DNA from: Candidatus Sulfotelmatobacter sp. | GTDB lineage: Bacteria; Acidobacteriota; Terriglobia; Terriglobales; Acidobacteriaceae | DNA length: 8,814 nucleotides | NCBI GenBank assembly: GCA_030049565.1 | Contig: JASIKQ010000321.1 | Location: forward strand, 1 to 8,814 | Reading direction: 5' to 3' | In this document: positions 1 to 6,924 of the stretch, one piece after another | Numbering within the stretch: the first letter of the stretch is position 1 | How the letters are laid out: each line of letters begins with the position of its first letter | The notes under the pieces: generated by a model | Told to the model about the DNA's origin: nothing | Seen by the model: the letters and a program-made list of their open reading frames with translations, nothing else | Database searches by the model: none | Translations under genes and position numbers: made by a program

Positions 1-3000
1 ATGCCGGTCCGGCGTAGCAACTTACGACGTTGTTTCCATTGCTGCCCGCATTATCGGGGTCGTAGACGCGAAATTCGGTGTGGTTGAAGATGTTGAAAGC
101 CTCGGCCCGAAACTCAAACTGGCTGCCCTCGGTTACCTTGAAGAACTTGGCAAGCGCCATGTCGAAATTCAGCTGTGACGGATTGTTCAGGAAGTTCCGC
201 CCGGCATCGCCGAAGGTGAGTCCGCGCGGTGCTACGAACTCGGCAGGATTTCCCAGCAGCGGGCCAAAACTTTGGATGTTATTAGCGGGCCTCGGCAGTC
301 CATGCACGACGTCGGGATACGAAGCCGCAATGCCGAGATTGCTGTCCACCCCGGCGTTGTCAGTAAGCGAAATACCGGTGTTGCCGGCGCTGTTGATTAC
401 TGTAAACGGAACGCCGGAATGAAAAAGAGTGATGCCGGAGAATTCCCAACCATCCAGCAGATAGCCCGAAACTCCCGAGCAGCAGCTTGAGCCCGGCGGA
501 GGCGGATCCTGACCCTGACGTTGGCGTTCATTGGCCCAATCGGCAAAATTGTGGACCAGTCTTCGGAACGACAGTTGGTAGATGTAGCTGAAGGTTAGAA
601 GGTGCCGCTCGTCAAAATTCGAACTCGCGCGATTCTCACGAAGGTCGTAAGAATTCACCAGCACGGGATCACTGCGATCGGAAGAATCGTCGATCGAGTG
701 GCTATAGGAATACGAAAGGGAAGTCGTCAGCGACCCACGCGTACGCCTCGCTCCAAACTGAAACGCGTGATAAGTGGAATCTGCGCCGTTTTCTAATGAA
801 AGAACTCTTCCCAGCCCAACGTAAGGATGAAGTGGCAGCGAATTCACGTTGGGAATGTGCGTATTCGTGCAGGCCGCTTGCAGATACACATAGGCAGGAT
901 TCGCCGGCGTAATAAGCCTCCCGCTGAGCAATTGAAAGGGCGTCGTACCATCCCCAGGATGGTCAACGCTGGGATACCCAGTAGGTACCACCGTGCAATC
1001 GTCGATCGTCAACGGCTCATTGGGGCCAAACGGATTCTCATTCGCTGGCAGCGGGGGTATTTGGTTGAGCTGGCGCTCCACTGTCAACTTCGTCCCTTTG
1101 CTTCCGGCATATCCAATGTTGAATACGAAATCATGCTGCACTTCCCGCTGGATGCCAAAGCTCCATTGCTGCACGTAGGGCCACACTGCGTGGGTGGGGA
1201 TGGAAGTAACATCGATGGGATAAAGAGAGTTCGGCGGCACATTGGTGCCAGGTTCGCAGTAATTGCCGGCGCCCACGGTTTGATTGAACGTCGAACCGTA
1301 ACCCACATTGCCGATACACATCAGACTGTAGGGAGTCGGTTGGGTTACGCTCAGAACCACCGGAGCGCTTGCCTCGAGCGAGCCGGTGTTAGCCTCATTC
1401 CCCGTTCCATGCTCGAAGAAAATTCCGTAGCCGCCGCGAATCGACGTCTTTCCATCGCCTTTGGGGTCCCATGCAAATCCAACCCGCGGCGCCCAATTAA
1501 ACAAGTGTCCCGTCATGCAGCCTACCGGGACATGATTCTCACCACACTGCACCAGGCCGAACCCGCTCACCACGTTTGGATCCAGGGCAAAAGTAGTGGC
1601 GTTAAACGTCACCGGCGTCCCCTGATCCAAAAGCTCGCCGCTAAGCGGATCCACGCTGAACCGGCCCGTCTGGAATTGCGACGCTTCCCAGTTCCACGCC
1701 TGCTTGTATTTCTCGCGGTAGGTTCCGAAGAGACTCAGGCGCAGGCCAAGATTCAGAGTAAGTCGGCTTCTTACTTTCCAGTCATCTTGAAAATAAGGTT
1801 CAGCCAATTGATAACGCTGGTAGTAGCGATGCTGGGCAGAGTCCTGAGTGTAACTTTGGATGAATCCCGATGAGTCGAGGTCGCCGCCGTAGGTTGGCCC
1901 CTGAGCCAGGAAGTCGGCAAATGCATTTCCCGTGCTGTTGGCGAGATTGCTGTAATTCAGTAAGCCTCCTACCTCGCCGGAGGCTCCGCCGATTACGTTG
2001 TTGTCCTGATTGCGTTGGTAGTCAACAAATTCGCCTCCGAAGGTGAGCGTGTGTTTACCCACGGCTTTGCCCAGATCATCGCGCACCGCGTAGGTTGGAT
2101 TTGAGTGCTCCCACGGCATATAAGAGGGATCTTCCACGAAGCCTCTGCCCCCATAAGCCGCATTCGTTCCCAGGATTGCAACCGCCGGCATTTTCCCGCC
2201 AAAGCCGTTGTTGAAAATGTAGCCCATGCCGCACTCGATATTTCCCGTGAGCGGGTCCACACTAACCGCCGGATTGCAACCACCGGCGGCGCTGCCCACA
2301 AGCGGCTGGTAAAGCGCTGGATTAAGCTGATATTGTGCCCCTCCCGGCCCATTGCGATCCGCCAGCGTGATCGTAGAATTCGTATAGCTCACAGTAAAGT
2401 TATTGATCAGCGTTGAAGAGATCGCATGACTGACGCTGAACACCAGGCTGATTCCCGGACCGGTGAAATAATTCTGTATCGTTGGAAAGGTCTCAGCCGC
2501 GGGGTTGGTCACGCTTTCGTAGCTCCACTGCGGAGCCAGCACCGTCGTATTCCAGTCGTCATGCACGAAGTTGAACCAGAGCTTCACTTTCTGGGTCAAA
2601 TTGTGATCGATGCGAAACAGCTCCTCGCGCCAGTACGTGGAGGGCGACACCGACGCAACATAGCAGCGATAGGGATCGGAAGGCCCTAATACCGTGCTCA
2701 GCGGCAATTCGTAGTTGCAGCCGGTGGCGGAGTTGGGCAGCGGTATCAGGTTCGAGTTCAATACAATTTCGGCATTCTTGTCGACGCCGAAAGTACCAGG
2801 GCCACCTTGTGGACCTGCTTCCAGATAGACGGCGGGCTCTTCCGCCAGCGACGTACCTCCTATGACGGCGGGACAATCGGGGTACTGCTGCCTGGCGAAG
2901 ATGGCTCCGCCCGGAGGACATACGTCGCTGAAGTCGAACACTTGCCCAACATCTCCAGTGTTTACGTTCGGAGCACTCAGATTCGGTCGAATTCCGTTCG

Positions 3001-4375
3001 CGGTCATAATCAGGCCGCGCTCCTTCAACCCAGGCACCGCCTGGTTGTAATCGACGGGAGTTTTTTCCAGCCGAAATTCCTCGGAGAAAAAGAAAAACGT
3101 CTTATCTTTTTTTGTGTTGTAGACGTGGGGGATCGTCACCGGACCGCCGATGGTGCCACCAAAATCCTGCCTGCGGTAGAGCGGGGCTTTGGTCGTTTGA
3201 TCAAAATAGTTGCGCGCGTTGAAGGCTTCGTTGCGGATGAATTCGTAGAGATTTCCGTGCAACCCGGCGGTTCCCGACTTGGTAGTCACCTGCACCGTAC
3301 CCGATGCCGTGCGGCCATATTGCGCGCCGTAATTCGAAGTCAGCACCTTTACTTCCTGGATGGCATCGAGGCTGGGATAAACCACTAGCGTGCTGGCCGA
3401 CCGGTTCAATCCCGTATTCAGCACGTCGCTGCCATCGACTTCAAAGGTGTTGTATTCGACGCGGCCGCCATTCACGCTGTACTTCACACTGCCTACCACT
3501 CCCACCTTGCCCTCGTCCTGCCCAGTCTGATTGCTCACACCTGGGGCTAGCGCGATGAGCTGCGAAAAGTTACGCCCGTTAAGCTGCAGCCCTGTCACCT
3601 CCTTCTCCTCAATCGTGCCCGAGACGGTTGCGGTCTCCGTCTCAACATGTCCCACGTTGCTCGACTCCACATTCACTTTTTCGCTTGTCGAGGCCGGCTC
3701 CATGGCCACATCCAGGGGCAACTCATTTCCCGCCGTGAGCGCGATGTTATCCAACAGTTTTTGAGCAAAGTTGGCGGCGGACGCCGTGAGATTGTAGGTT
3801 CCGGAAGGCAGATTCTTGAAGGCATATGCGCCGGTGGCGCTGCTTACGACTTCGAGCTTCAGGCCTGCTCCTTCAAGCGCGACCTTCACCCCCGGCATCA
3901 CCGCGCCCGAGGGATCTGTAACCGTTCCCGTGATCGAGCCCTTTTCCCCACTCACACCGGATGCGACCGAAGCCTGACTACCAGCGGCACCCTGCGTGGT
4001 CTGCGGCGCGGGCGCGCTCATGGAAACTTTCAGCGACACATTCTGGCCCGCTATGACCGAAACATTGCTGAACAGCTTGTCAGAAAAATTTGGCCCCATC
4101 GCGGTAATGCTGTAGCTGCCGGGTAACAGGTCTTTGAACGAAAACGTTCCATCGGCCCCGCAGTCGATTTCGAGCTTCACGTTCGCGCCCGCGTCCAGCA
4201 CGACTTTTGCCTCCGGTACCACCTCGCCCTTCTGATCGGTGACCGTCCCGCTGATCGAACCTTTCCCGGTGCTCGCGCTGGGTTGCTCCTGGGCGCGAGA
4301 AAATGAAACCAGCAGCATCGCCACCGCGAGCACGACGCTGACTCGAGTTGAAACACTGGCAGGCAAGAAGCTCAC
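1..4375 (-). CDS. Oar-like TonB-dependent receptor with two N-terminal CPD domains (C-terminus cut by window edge)
   Basis: This is an outer-membrane, TonB-energised receptor of the Oar/CarboxypepD_reg type; its ligand is not evident. The frame is open for 1458 codons and runs off the left edge. Residues 1-29 form a signal peptide (hydrophobic core about 13-25, ending SRAQ). Two CPD-like beta-sandwich domains follow at 40-119 and 147-225, both opening with SI(S/T)GTVTD. A TonB-box-like stretch (EKVNVESS, 232-239) precedes a plug at about 240-370 with LNGRNFSQLIALAPGV and the SGTVQVTTKSGT end motif. The barrel starts near 375 and has the family's KDKTFFFFSEEF and, near the edge, FNIFNHTEF. Usually a few dozen residues follow that last motif, so little is missing. 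The GTG start at 4375 has GGAGAGG seven bases upstream, and an in-frame TAA lies just upstream. The barrel holds seven locally paired cysteines. Family assignment is firm; substrate is unknown. Confidence 0.95.
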   Translation of the reverse strand, partial: MSFLPASVSTRVSVVLAVAMLLVSFSRAQEQPSASTGKGSISGTVTDQKGEVVPEAKVVLDAGANVKLEIDCGADGTFSFKDLLPGSYSITAMGPNFSDKLFSNVSVIAGQNVSLKVSMSAPAPQTTQGAAGSQASVASGVSGEKGSITGTVTDPSGAVMPGVKVALEGAGLKLEVVSSATGAYAFKNLPSGTYNLTASAANFAQKLLDNIALTAGNELPLDVAMEPASTSEKVNVESSNVGHVETETATVSGTIEEKEVTGLQLNGRNFSQLIALAPGVSNQTGQDEGKVGVVGSVKYSVNGGRVEYNTFEVDGSDVLNTGLNRSASTLVVYPSLDAIQEVKVLTSNYGAQYGRTASGTVQVTTKSGTAGLHGNLYEFIRNEAFNARNYFDQTTKAPLYRRQDFGGTIGGPVTIPHVYNTKKDKTFFFFSEEFRLEKTPVDYNQAVPGLKERGLIMTANGIRPNLSAPNVNTGDVGQVFDFSDVCPPGGAIFARQQYPDCPAVIGGTSLAEEPAVYLEAGPQGGPGTFGVDKNAEIVLNSNLIPLPNSATGCNYELPLSTVLGPSDPYRCYVASVSPSTYWREELFRIDHNLTQKVKLWFNFVHDDWNTTVLAPQWSYESVTNPAAETFPTIQNYFTGPGISLVFSVSHAISSTLINNFTVSYTNSTITLADRNGPGGAQYQLNPALYQPLVGSAAGGCNPAVSVDPLTGNIECGMGYIFNNGFGGKMPAVAILGTNAAYGGRGFVEDPSYMPWEHSNPTYAVRDDLGKAVGKHTLTFGGEFVDYQRNQDNNVIGGASGEVGGLLNYSNLANSTGNAFADFLAQGPTYGGDLDSSGFIQSYTQDSAQHRYYQRYQLAEPYFQDDWKVRSRLTLNLGLRLSLFGTYREKYKQAWNWEASQFQTGRFSVDPLSGELLDQGTPVTFNATTFALDPNVVSGFGLVQCGENHVPVGCMTGHLFNWAPRVGFAWDPKGDGKTSIRGGYGIFFEHGTGNEANTGSLEASAPVVLSVTQPTPYSLMCIGNVGYGSTFNQTVGAGNYCEPGTNVPPNSLYPIDVTSIPTHAVWPYVQQWSFGIQREVQHDFVFNIGYAGSKGTKLTVERQLNQIPPLPANENPFGPNEPLTIDDCTVVPTGYPSVDHPGDGTTPFQLLSGRLITPANPAYVYLQAACTNTHIPNVNSLPLHPYVGLGRVLSLENGADSTYHAFQFGARRTRGSLTTSLSYSYSHSIDDSSDRSDPVLVNSYDLRENRASSNFDERHLLTFSYIYQLSFRRLVHNFADWANERQRQGQDPPPPGSSCCSGVSGYLLDGWEFSGITLFHSGVPFTVINSAGNTGISLTDNAGVDSNLGIAASYPDVVHGLPRPANNIQSFGPLLGNPAEFVAPRGLTFGDAGRNFLNNPSQLNFDMALAKFFKVTEGSQFEFRAEAFNIFNHTEFRVYDPDNAGSNGNNVVSCYAGPA
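3701..4258 (-). repeat. Tandem duplicated CPD domain inside the receptor gene
   Basis: This is a protein-level repeat. Receptor residues 40-119 and 147-225 align along their whole length with one gap. Shared landmarks are GTVTD, (V/M)P..KV.L, KLE, FK(D/N)L, G(S/T)Y..TA, NF..KL and AG....L.V.M. A linker of about 27 residues rich in Ala, Ser, Gln and Pro separates them. Many Oar-type receptors carry one such domain, so this looks like an internal duplication that has since diverged. Confidence 0.8.
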
Positions 4376-4382
4376 GGAATCG

Positions 4383-4389
4383 CCTCTCC
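4383..4389 (-). promoter_or_regulatory. Ribosome-binding site deciding the GTG start of the receptor
   Basis: Read on the minus strand this is GGAGAGG, seven bases before the GTG at 4375. The next in-frame ATG is codon 20, inside the hydrophobic core of the signal peptide, so starting there would remove the charged N-terminal region. The site therefore supports GTG as the true start. Confidence 0.8.
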
Positions 4390-4602
4390 AACTAGCGGTG
4401 GGTCTTTATCGGGTAAAAAAAGAATAAGAATTCTAGAAGAGGACCGAGGATTGGGAGATTAAAATACGGTTAAATTGTGGGGATAAATCGTGAGGAGGAA
4501 TACATAAGCCCGCGTCACCTGAGCGTGTGACAAGAAACACTCATCGGCCTACTCCTTATCTTGCTACTTCTTCCTTCCAAATCTGACTTTCTTTTCCACA
4601 CT

Positions 4603-4620
4603 CATTAACATTCCTGTAAC
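4603..4620 (+). promoter_or_regulatory. Possible Pho-box-like element
   Basis: The sequence is CATTAAC, four bases, then CTGTAAC. Enterobacterial Pho boxes are two 7-base repeats close to CTGTCAT/CTGT(A/C)A(C/T) separated by four A/T-rich bases. The second heptamer fits that consensus fully; the first fits only partly and the spacer contains one C. It lies 155 bases upstream of a gene for a PstS-like protein, which makes phosphate control plausible, but one weak match is little evidence and PhoB sites in Acidobacteriota may differ. Confidence 0.2.
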
Positions 4621-4687
4621 GCACTTTTGTTCAACGTTTCACACTCCTTCTACAGCAATTCTTTTACTATCCCTCGTGCCCAAGAAA

Positions 4688-4714
4688 TCGCGGTCCGCGC
4701 AAGCCGTACCGCGA
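4688..4714 (+). other. Hairpin in the leader of the PstS-like gene
   Basis: TCGCGGT (4688-4694) and ACCGCGA (4708-4714) are perfect 7-bp inverted repeats around a 13-base loop. No T-run follows, so it is not an intrinsic terminator. It sits directly after the G-poor stretch and about 45 bases before the ribosome-binding site. It could be an RNA structure in the leader or an operator; it could also be chance. Confidence 0.3.
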
Positions 4715-4760
4715 GTTATCGATTCTTCAAACAACCTTTCAAAAATCCACAAGGAATTCA

Positions 4761-4767
4761 AAAGGAG
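4761..4767 (+). promoter_or_regulatory. Ribosome-binding site choosing the ATG at 4775
   Basis: AAAGGAG lies here. In-frame ATGs occur at 4676, 4769, 4775 and 4784. The one at 4769 is only one base from the site and too close to use, whereas 4775 is seven bases away, the optimal distance. The resulting protein begins MSRMNA, directly ahead of the hydrophobic signal-peptide core. An ATG at 4676 would add 33 residues with no ribosome-binding site and bury the signal peptide. Confidence 0.75.
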
Positions 4768-4774
4768 AATGGCT

Positions 4775-6802
4775 ATGTCGAGAATGAACGCAATCTGCGC
4801 GGTCCTGGTACTGGCCGCGATGGTTGCTGTTGTACCCTCTGCCAAAGCGGCAACGCCGGATGGACTCGTGGTCGCCTCGGGCTCCTCGGCCATGTGGCAA
4901 ACCATCGCCCTCGCAGCTTTCAACAACGGCAATTGCGGTACCGCCAAGGTAAAACTCACTCCACCCTGTTTCCACTGGACCGACGGCGCTGGAGGAAAGC
5001 TGGAGCTCCAGGACACCCGGCCATTATTAGTTGATGCCGCGCGTGGCGGCCCCGGCACTCAGACCGAAGATGCCGGCCATACCTGGATCGTGTGGGATAG
5101 CGCTGCCACCCCGCACTACTGGCTCTACATTCAGGAAGATTCGACCGTTGGCAACCGCTGCTTCTATGCGGTTCCGGTATGCACGGTCGTTACGCCCAAC
5201 GGCGCCAGCTACAATTTCGCCGCTGGGCAACAAATCTCTACCGCTCTCTGGGGCTCCGATTCACCGCTCCCAGCAAGCATTCAGGCTATCCTCACAGTCG
5301 GAGAGGGCAACACGACCGGCGCCAAAATCAACGCGGCTGCGTCTGACATCCGTTCGGAAGATGCGCTGTTCGCAGAGTGCCGTGCAAATTCCCTGCAAGG
5401 CAATGGAACCATCAATAGCGGCGGGGACGATGGACTTGACGGCCTCGGCTACGGCGTCAACCCCTCCGGAACTTGCCCCATTTACAAACAGACAGAAACG
5501 ATCAACGGGAAAAAGAAGACCGTATACAGCACGCTGGCTGAAGATCAAGGCAACGCCATTGTGACAGGCTATCCGGGATCAACCTCATCCTTCAACGTTA
5601 TGGCGTTCAACTTCGGCAGCGGCGACGATCCCTTCAGCGGCAAGGCGGTTTTGGCTACCTCCAAGCTAGTCACGTTCTCGGTCGGAATCGATCCGATCGT
5701 GTTCGTCACCAACAGACAGGCAGGCTTGGCGAACGTGTACGATGCGACGGCAGCGGAATTGCAAACCGTGTTCTCCGGCACCGATTGCGATTCTGGCGTG
5801 TTCGCGGGAGGTACCGCCAACACCGCAATCGGCGCCTATGTTCGTGAACCTCTCTCCGGCACTTACAACACGACCGAGTCGAACGTAATGCGTCGCCCGG
5901 TCGAGGTTCCGGGTGGGGTGATTGGGTTGAGCATGGAGTATTACACGGACGGTGCCGGTTCGCCGCCGAGCGCTGGCGGAACGCCAATCAACCCGCTGAC
6001 GTTTGCTAAGGGCGGATGCAACAGCGGTGTCGGAGCCCGGGCACGCGCTATCGGCACTGGACAGGAAGTGCAGTCTGTTCAGGAATCGCAAACCAACAAT
6101 AGTGTCGATGGCATCGGCTTCACTTTCTTCAGCTTCGGCAACGTGAGCCCGCTCGCCGCCAGCTCCAAGTACGGCTATCTCACGCTGGAAGGAGTTGACC
6201 CCATCTTCTCCAGCCAGTGCATAGGAACAAGCTGCACCCCTAGCGCTCCTGGTCAACCCGTGAATGCCGAACTGCCCGGAGCAACCACGGTCTGCGGCGG
6301 TTCCGGATTTCCCTGCACGGAAGCACAGATTTGGGGCACCGGCAAGAACTCGTTCCCCAACGTGCGTAGTGGCGACTACAGCGCATGGTCGTTGTTGCGC
6401 TGGATCACCACCACCACCAACGAAACCAACGTTGAGGATCTGATCAACGGTTCGCACGCTTATGTGGTCAACGATACTCCTGACTACATTCCAGCCCTGG
6501 CGCAGCCGACAGGCTGCAGCGTCAGCGGCGGAACCTGTACTGATCCTGGCGTGCAGATCTGGCACTCTCACTATCAACAGCTGGATGGCGACGGCAACGA
6601 CCTCGGCCCGACCGAGTCCAACGGCAGCTTCAACAGCAACGGCAACCCGACCAGCGGCGACGCCGGCGGCGATATGGGCGGCTGCATCATTACCACAGCC
6701 CAGGCTGCGAGCAGCAAGACGTTCGACGCCGGCTTCATCCAGATCGGATTTGACGGCGGCTCAAGCGGCAACGCTTGTTCTACATCCGCTGTTCGTCCGT
6801 AA
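4775..6802 (+). CDS. Secreted PstS-like substrate-binding (PBP superfamily) protein, enlarged
   Basis: This 675-residue exported protein has a PstS-type ligand-binding fold; phosphate is the likely but unproven ligand. A Sec signal peptide ends at PSAKA-A (residue 25/26), with no lipobox. By eye, PstS landmarks occur in order: ASGSSAM (34-40) as the first binding loop; GNTTG (178-182) where PstS has its GSSGG loop; ASDIRSEDALF (189-199) with D191 at the position of the PstS ligand Asp; IDPIVFVTNR (305-314); ATAAELQTVFSGT (324-336), the usual LT..EL..IFSG region; VREPLSGT (356-363) with Arg-x-x-x-Ser-Gly-Thr as in PstS; and DGIGFTFFSFGNV (445-457). PstS is about 320-350 residues, so this one is nearly double. 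The extra mass is an aromatic-rich stretch (about 62-170) and a Cys/Gly/Asn-rich C-terminus (about 570-675, with LDGDGND at 603-609). Sixteen mature cysteines suggest disulfides. No ABC transporter genes adjoin it; the receptor is divergent. Confidence 0.85.
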   Translation: MSRMNAICAVLVLAAMVAVVPSAKAATPDGLVVASGSSAMWQTIALAAFNNGNCGTAKVKLTPPCFHWTDGAGGKLELQDTRPLLVDAARGGPGTQTEDAGHTWIVWDSAATPHYWLYIQEDSTVGNRCFYAVPVCTVVTPNGASYNFAAGQQISTALWGSDSPLPASIQAILTVGEGNTTGAKINAAASDIRSEDALFAECRANSLQGNGTINSGGDDGLDGLGYGVNPSGTCPIYKQTETINGKKKTVYSTLAEDQGNAIVTGYPGSTSSFNVMAFNFGSGDDPFSGKAVLATSKLVTFSVGIDPIVFVTNRQAGLANVYDATAAELQTVFSGTDCDSGVFAGGTANTAIGAYVREPLSGTYNTTESNVMRRPVEVPGGVIGLSMEYYTDGAGSPPSAGGTPINPLTFAKGGCNSGVGARARAIGTGQEVQSVQESQTNNSVDGIGFTFFSFGNVSPLAASSKYGYLTLEGVDPIFSSQCIGTSCTPSAPGQPVNAELPGATTVCGGSGFPCTEAQIWGTGKNSFPNVRSGDYSAWSLLRWITTTTNETNVEDLINGSHAYVVNDTPDYIPALAQPTGCSVSGGTCTDPGVQIWHSHYQQLDGDGNDLGPTESNGSFNSNGNPTSGDAGGDMGGCIITTAQAASSKTFDAGFIQIGFDGGSSGNACSTSAVRP

Positions 6803-6825
6803 GCAGTTTCTCTAACTCTCAATCT

Positions 6826-6856
6826 GGGCGGGCCGTTGAACGGCTCGCCCATTTTT
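6826..6856 (+). terminator. Intrinsic terminator after the PstS-like gene
   Basis: GGGCGGGCCG and CGGCTCGCCC form a roughly 10-bp GC-rich stem with one G-T wobble around a TTGAA loop (6826-6850). An A and then five T follow (6852-6856). It begins 23 bases after the stop codon. It ends transcription of the secreted protein and implies that the next plus-strand gene has its own promoter. Confidence 0.9.
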
Positions 6857-6913
6857 AATCGTGCAGAAACACAAACAGTCCCAATCGGCGGTAAAATTTT
6901 CCCACTCAACATT

Positions 6914-6920
6914 GGAGAGG
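6914..6920 (+). promoter_or_regulatory. Ribosome-binding site for the hydrolase-like gene
   Basis: GGAGAGG lies four bases before the GTG at 6925 and is the same sequence as the receptor's site. A TTG at 6922 is only one base away, and the ATGs at 6937 and 6940 are 16 or more bases away, so GTG is the best start. A TAAAAT at 6892-6897 resembles a -10 box, but I find no -35 box at the right distance. Confidence 0.6.
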
Positions 6921-6924
6921 ATTG

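Larger units (their letters stand above)
4376..4774. other. Divergent intergenic region between the receptor and the PstS-like gene
   Basis: These 399 bases contain no convincing gene; the short open frames crossing it lack ribosome-binding sites. The receptor side (about 4430-4500) is A/T-rich. The middle (4551-4680) is strongly C/T-rich on the plus strand, with 43 C but only 9 G in 130 bases. A Pho-box-like pair of heptamers lies at 4603-4620 and a 7-bp inverted repeat at 4688-4714. I could not identify a sigma-70 promoter with good -35 and -10 boxes and correct spacing on either strand, so both start sites remain unassigned. Confidence 0.6.

Noticed and set aside
827..1873. Open frame of 348 codons on the plus strand.
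   Set aside because: It lies antisense to the barrel region of the receptor, has Arg/His/Ile-rich composition typical of a shadow frame, no ribosome-binding site and no recognisable motif.
3084..3116. A- and T-runs in the receptor gene that might be a frameshift or slippage site.
   Set aside because: The runs encode the family motif KDKTFFFFSEEF, and the reading frame continues correctly on both sides with family-typical sequence.
4490..4540. Possible sigma-70 promoter for the receptor (TTGTCA on the minus strand followed by TATGTA).
   Set aside because: The spacing is about 21 bases and the -10 match is poor; I cannot support it over other A/T-rich sites nearby.
4676..4774. Upstream ATG starts at 4676 and 4769 for the PstS-like gene.
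   Set aside because: 4676 lacks a ribosome-binding site and would place a basic 33-residue extension ahead of the signal peptide; 4769 is one base from the AAAGGAG site. 4775 fits best.
5666..6577. Open frame of 303 codons on the minus strand.
   Set aside because: It is antisense to the PstS-like gene, which has signal peptide, family motifs, ribosome-binding site and terminator; the minus frame has none.
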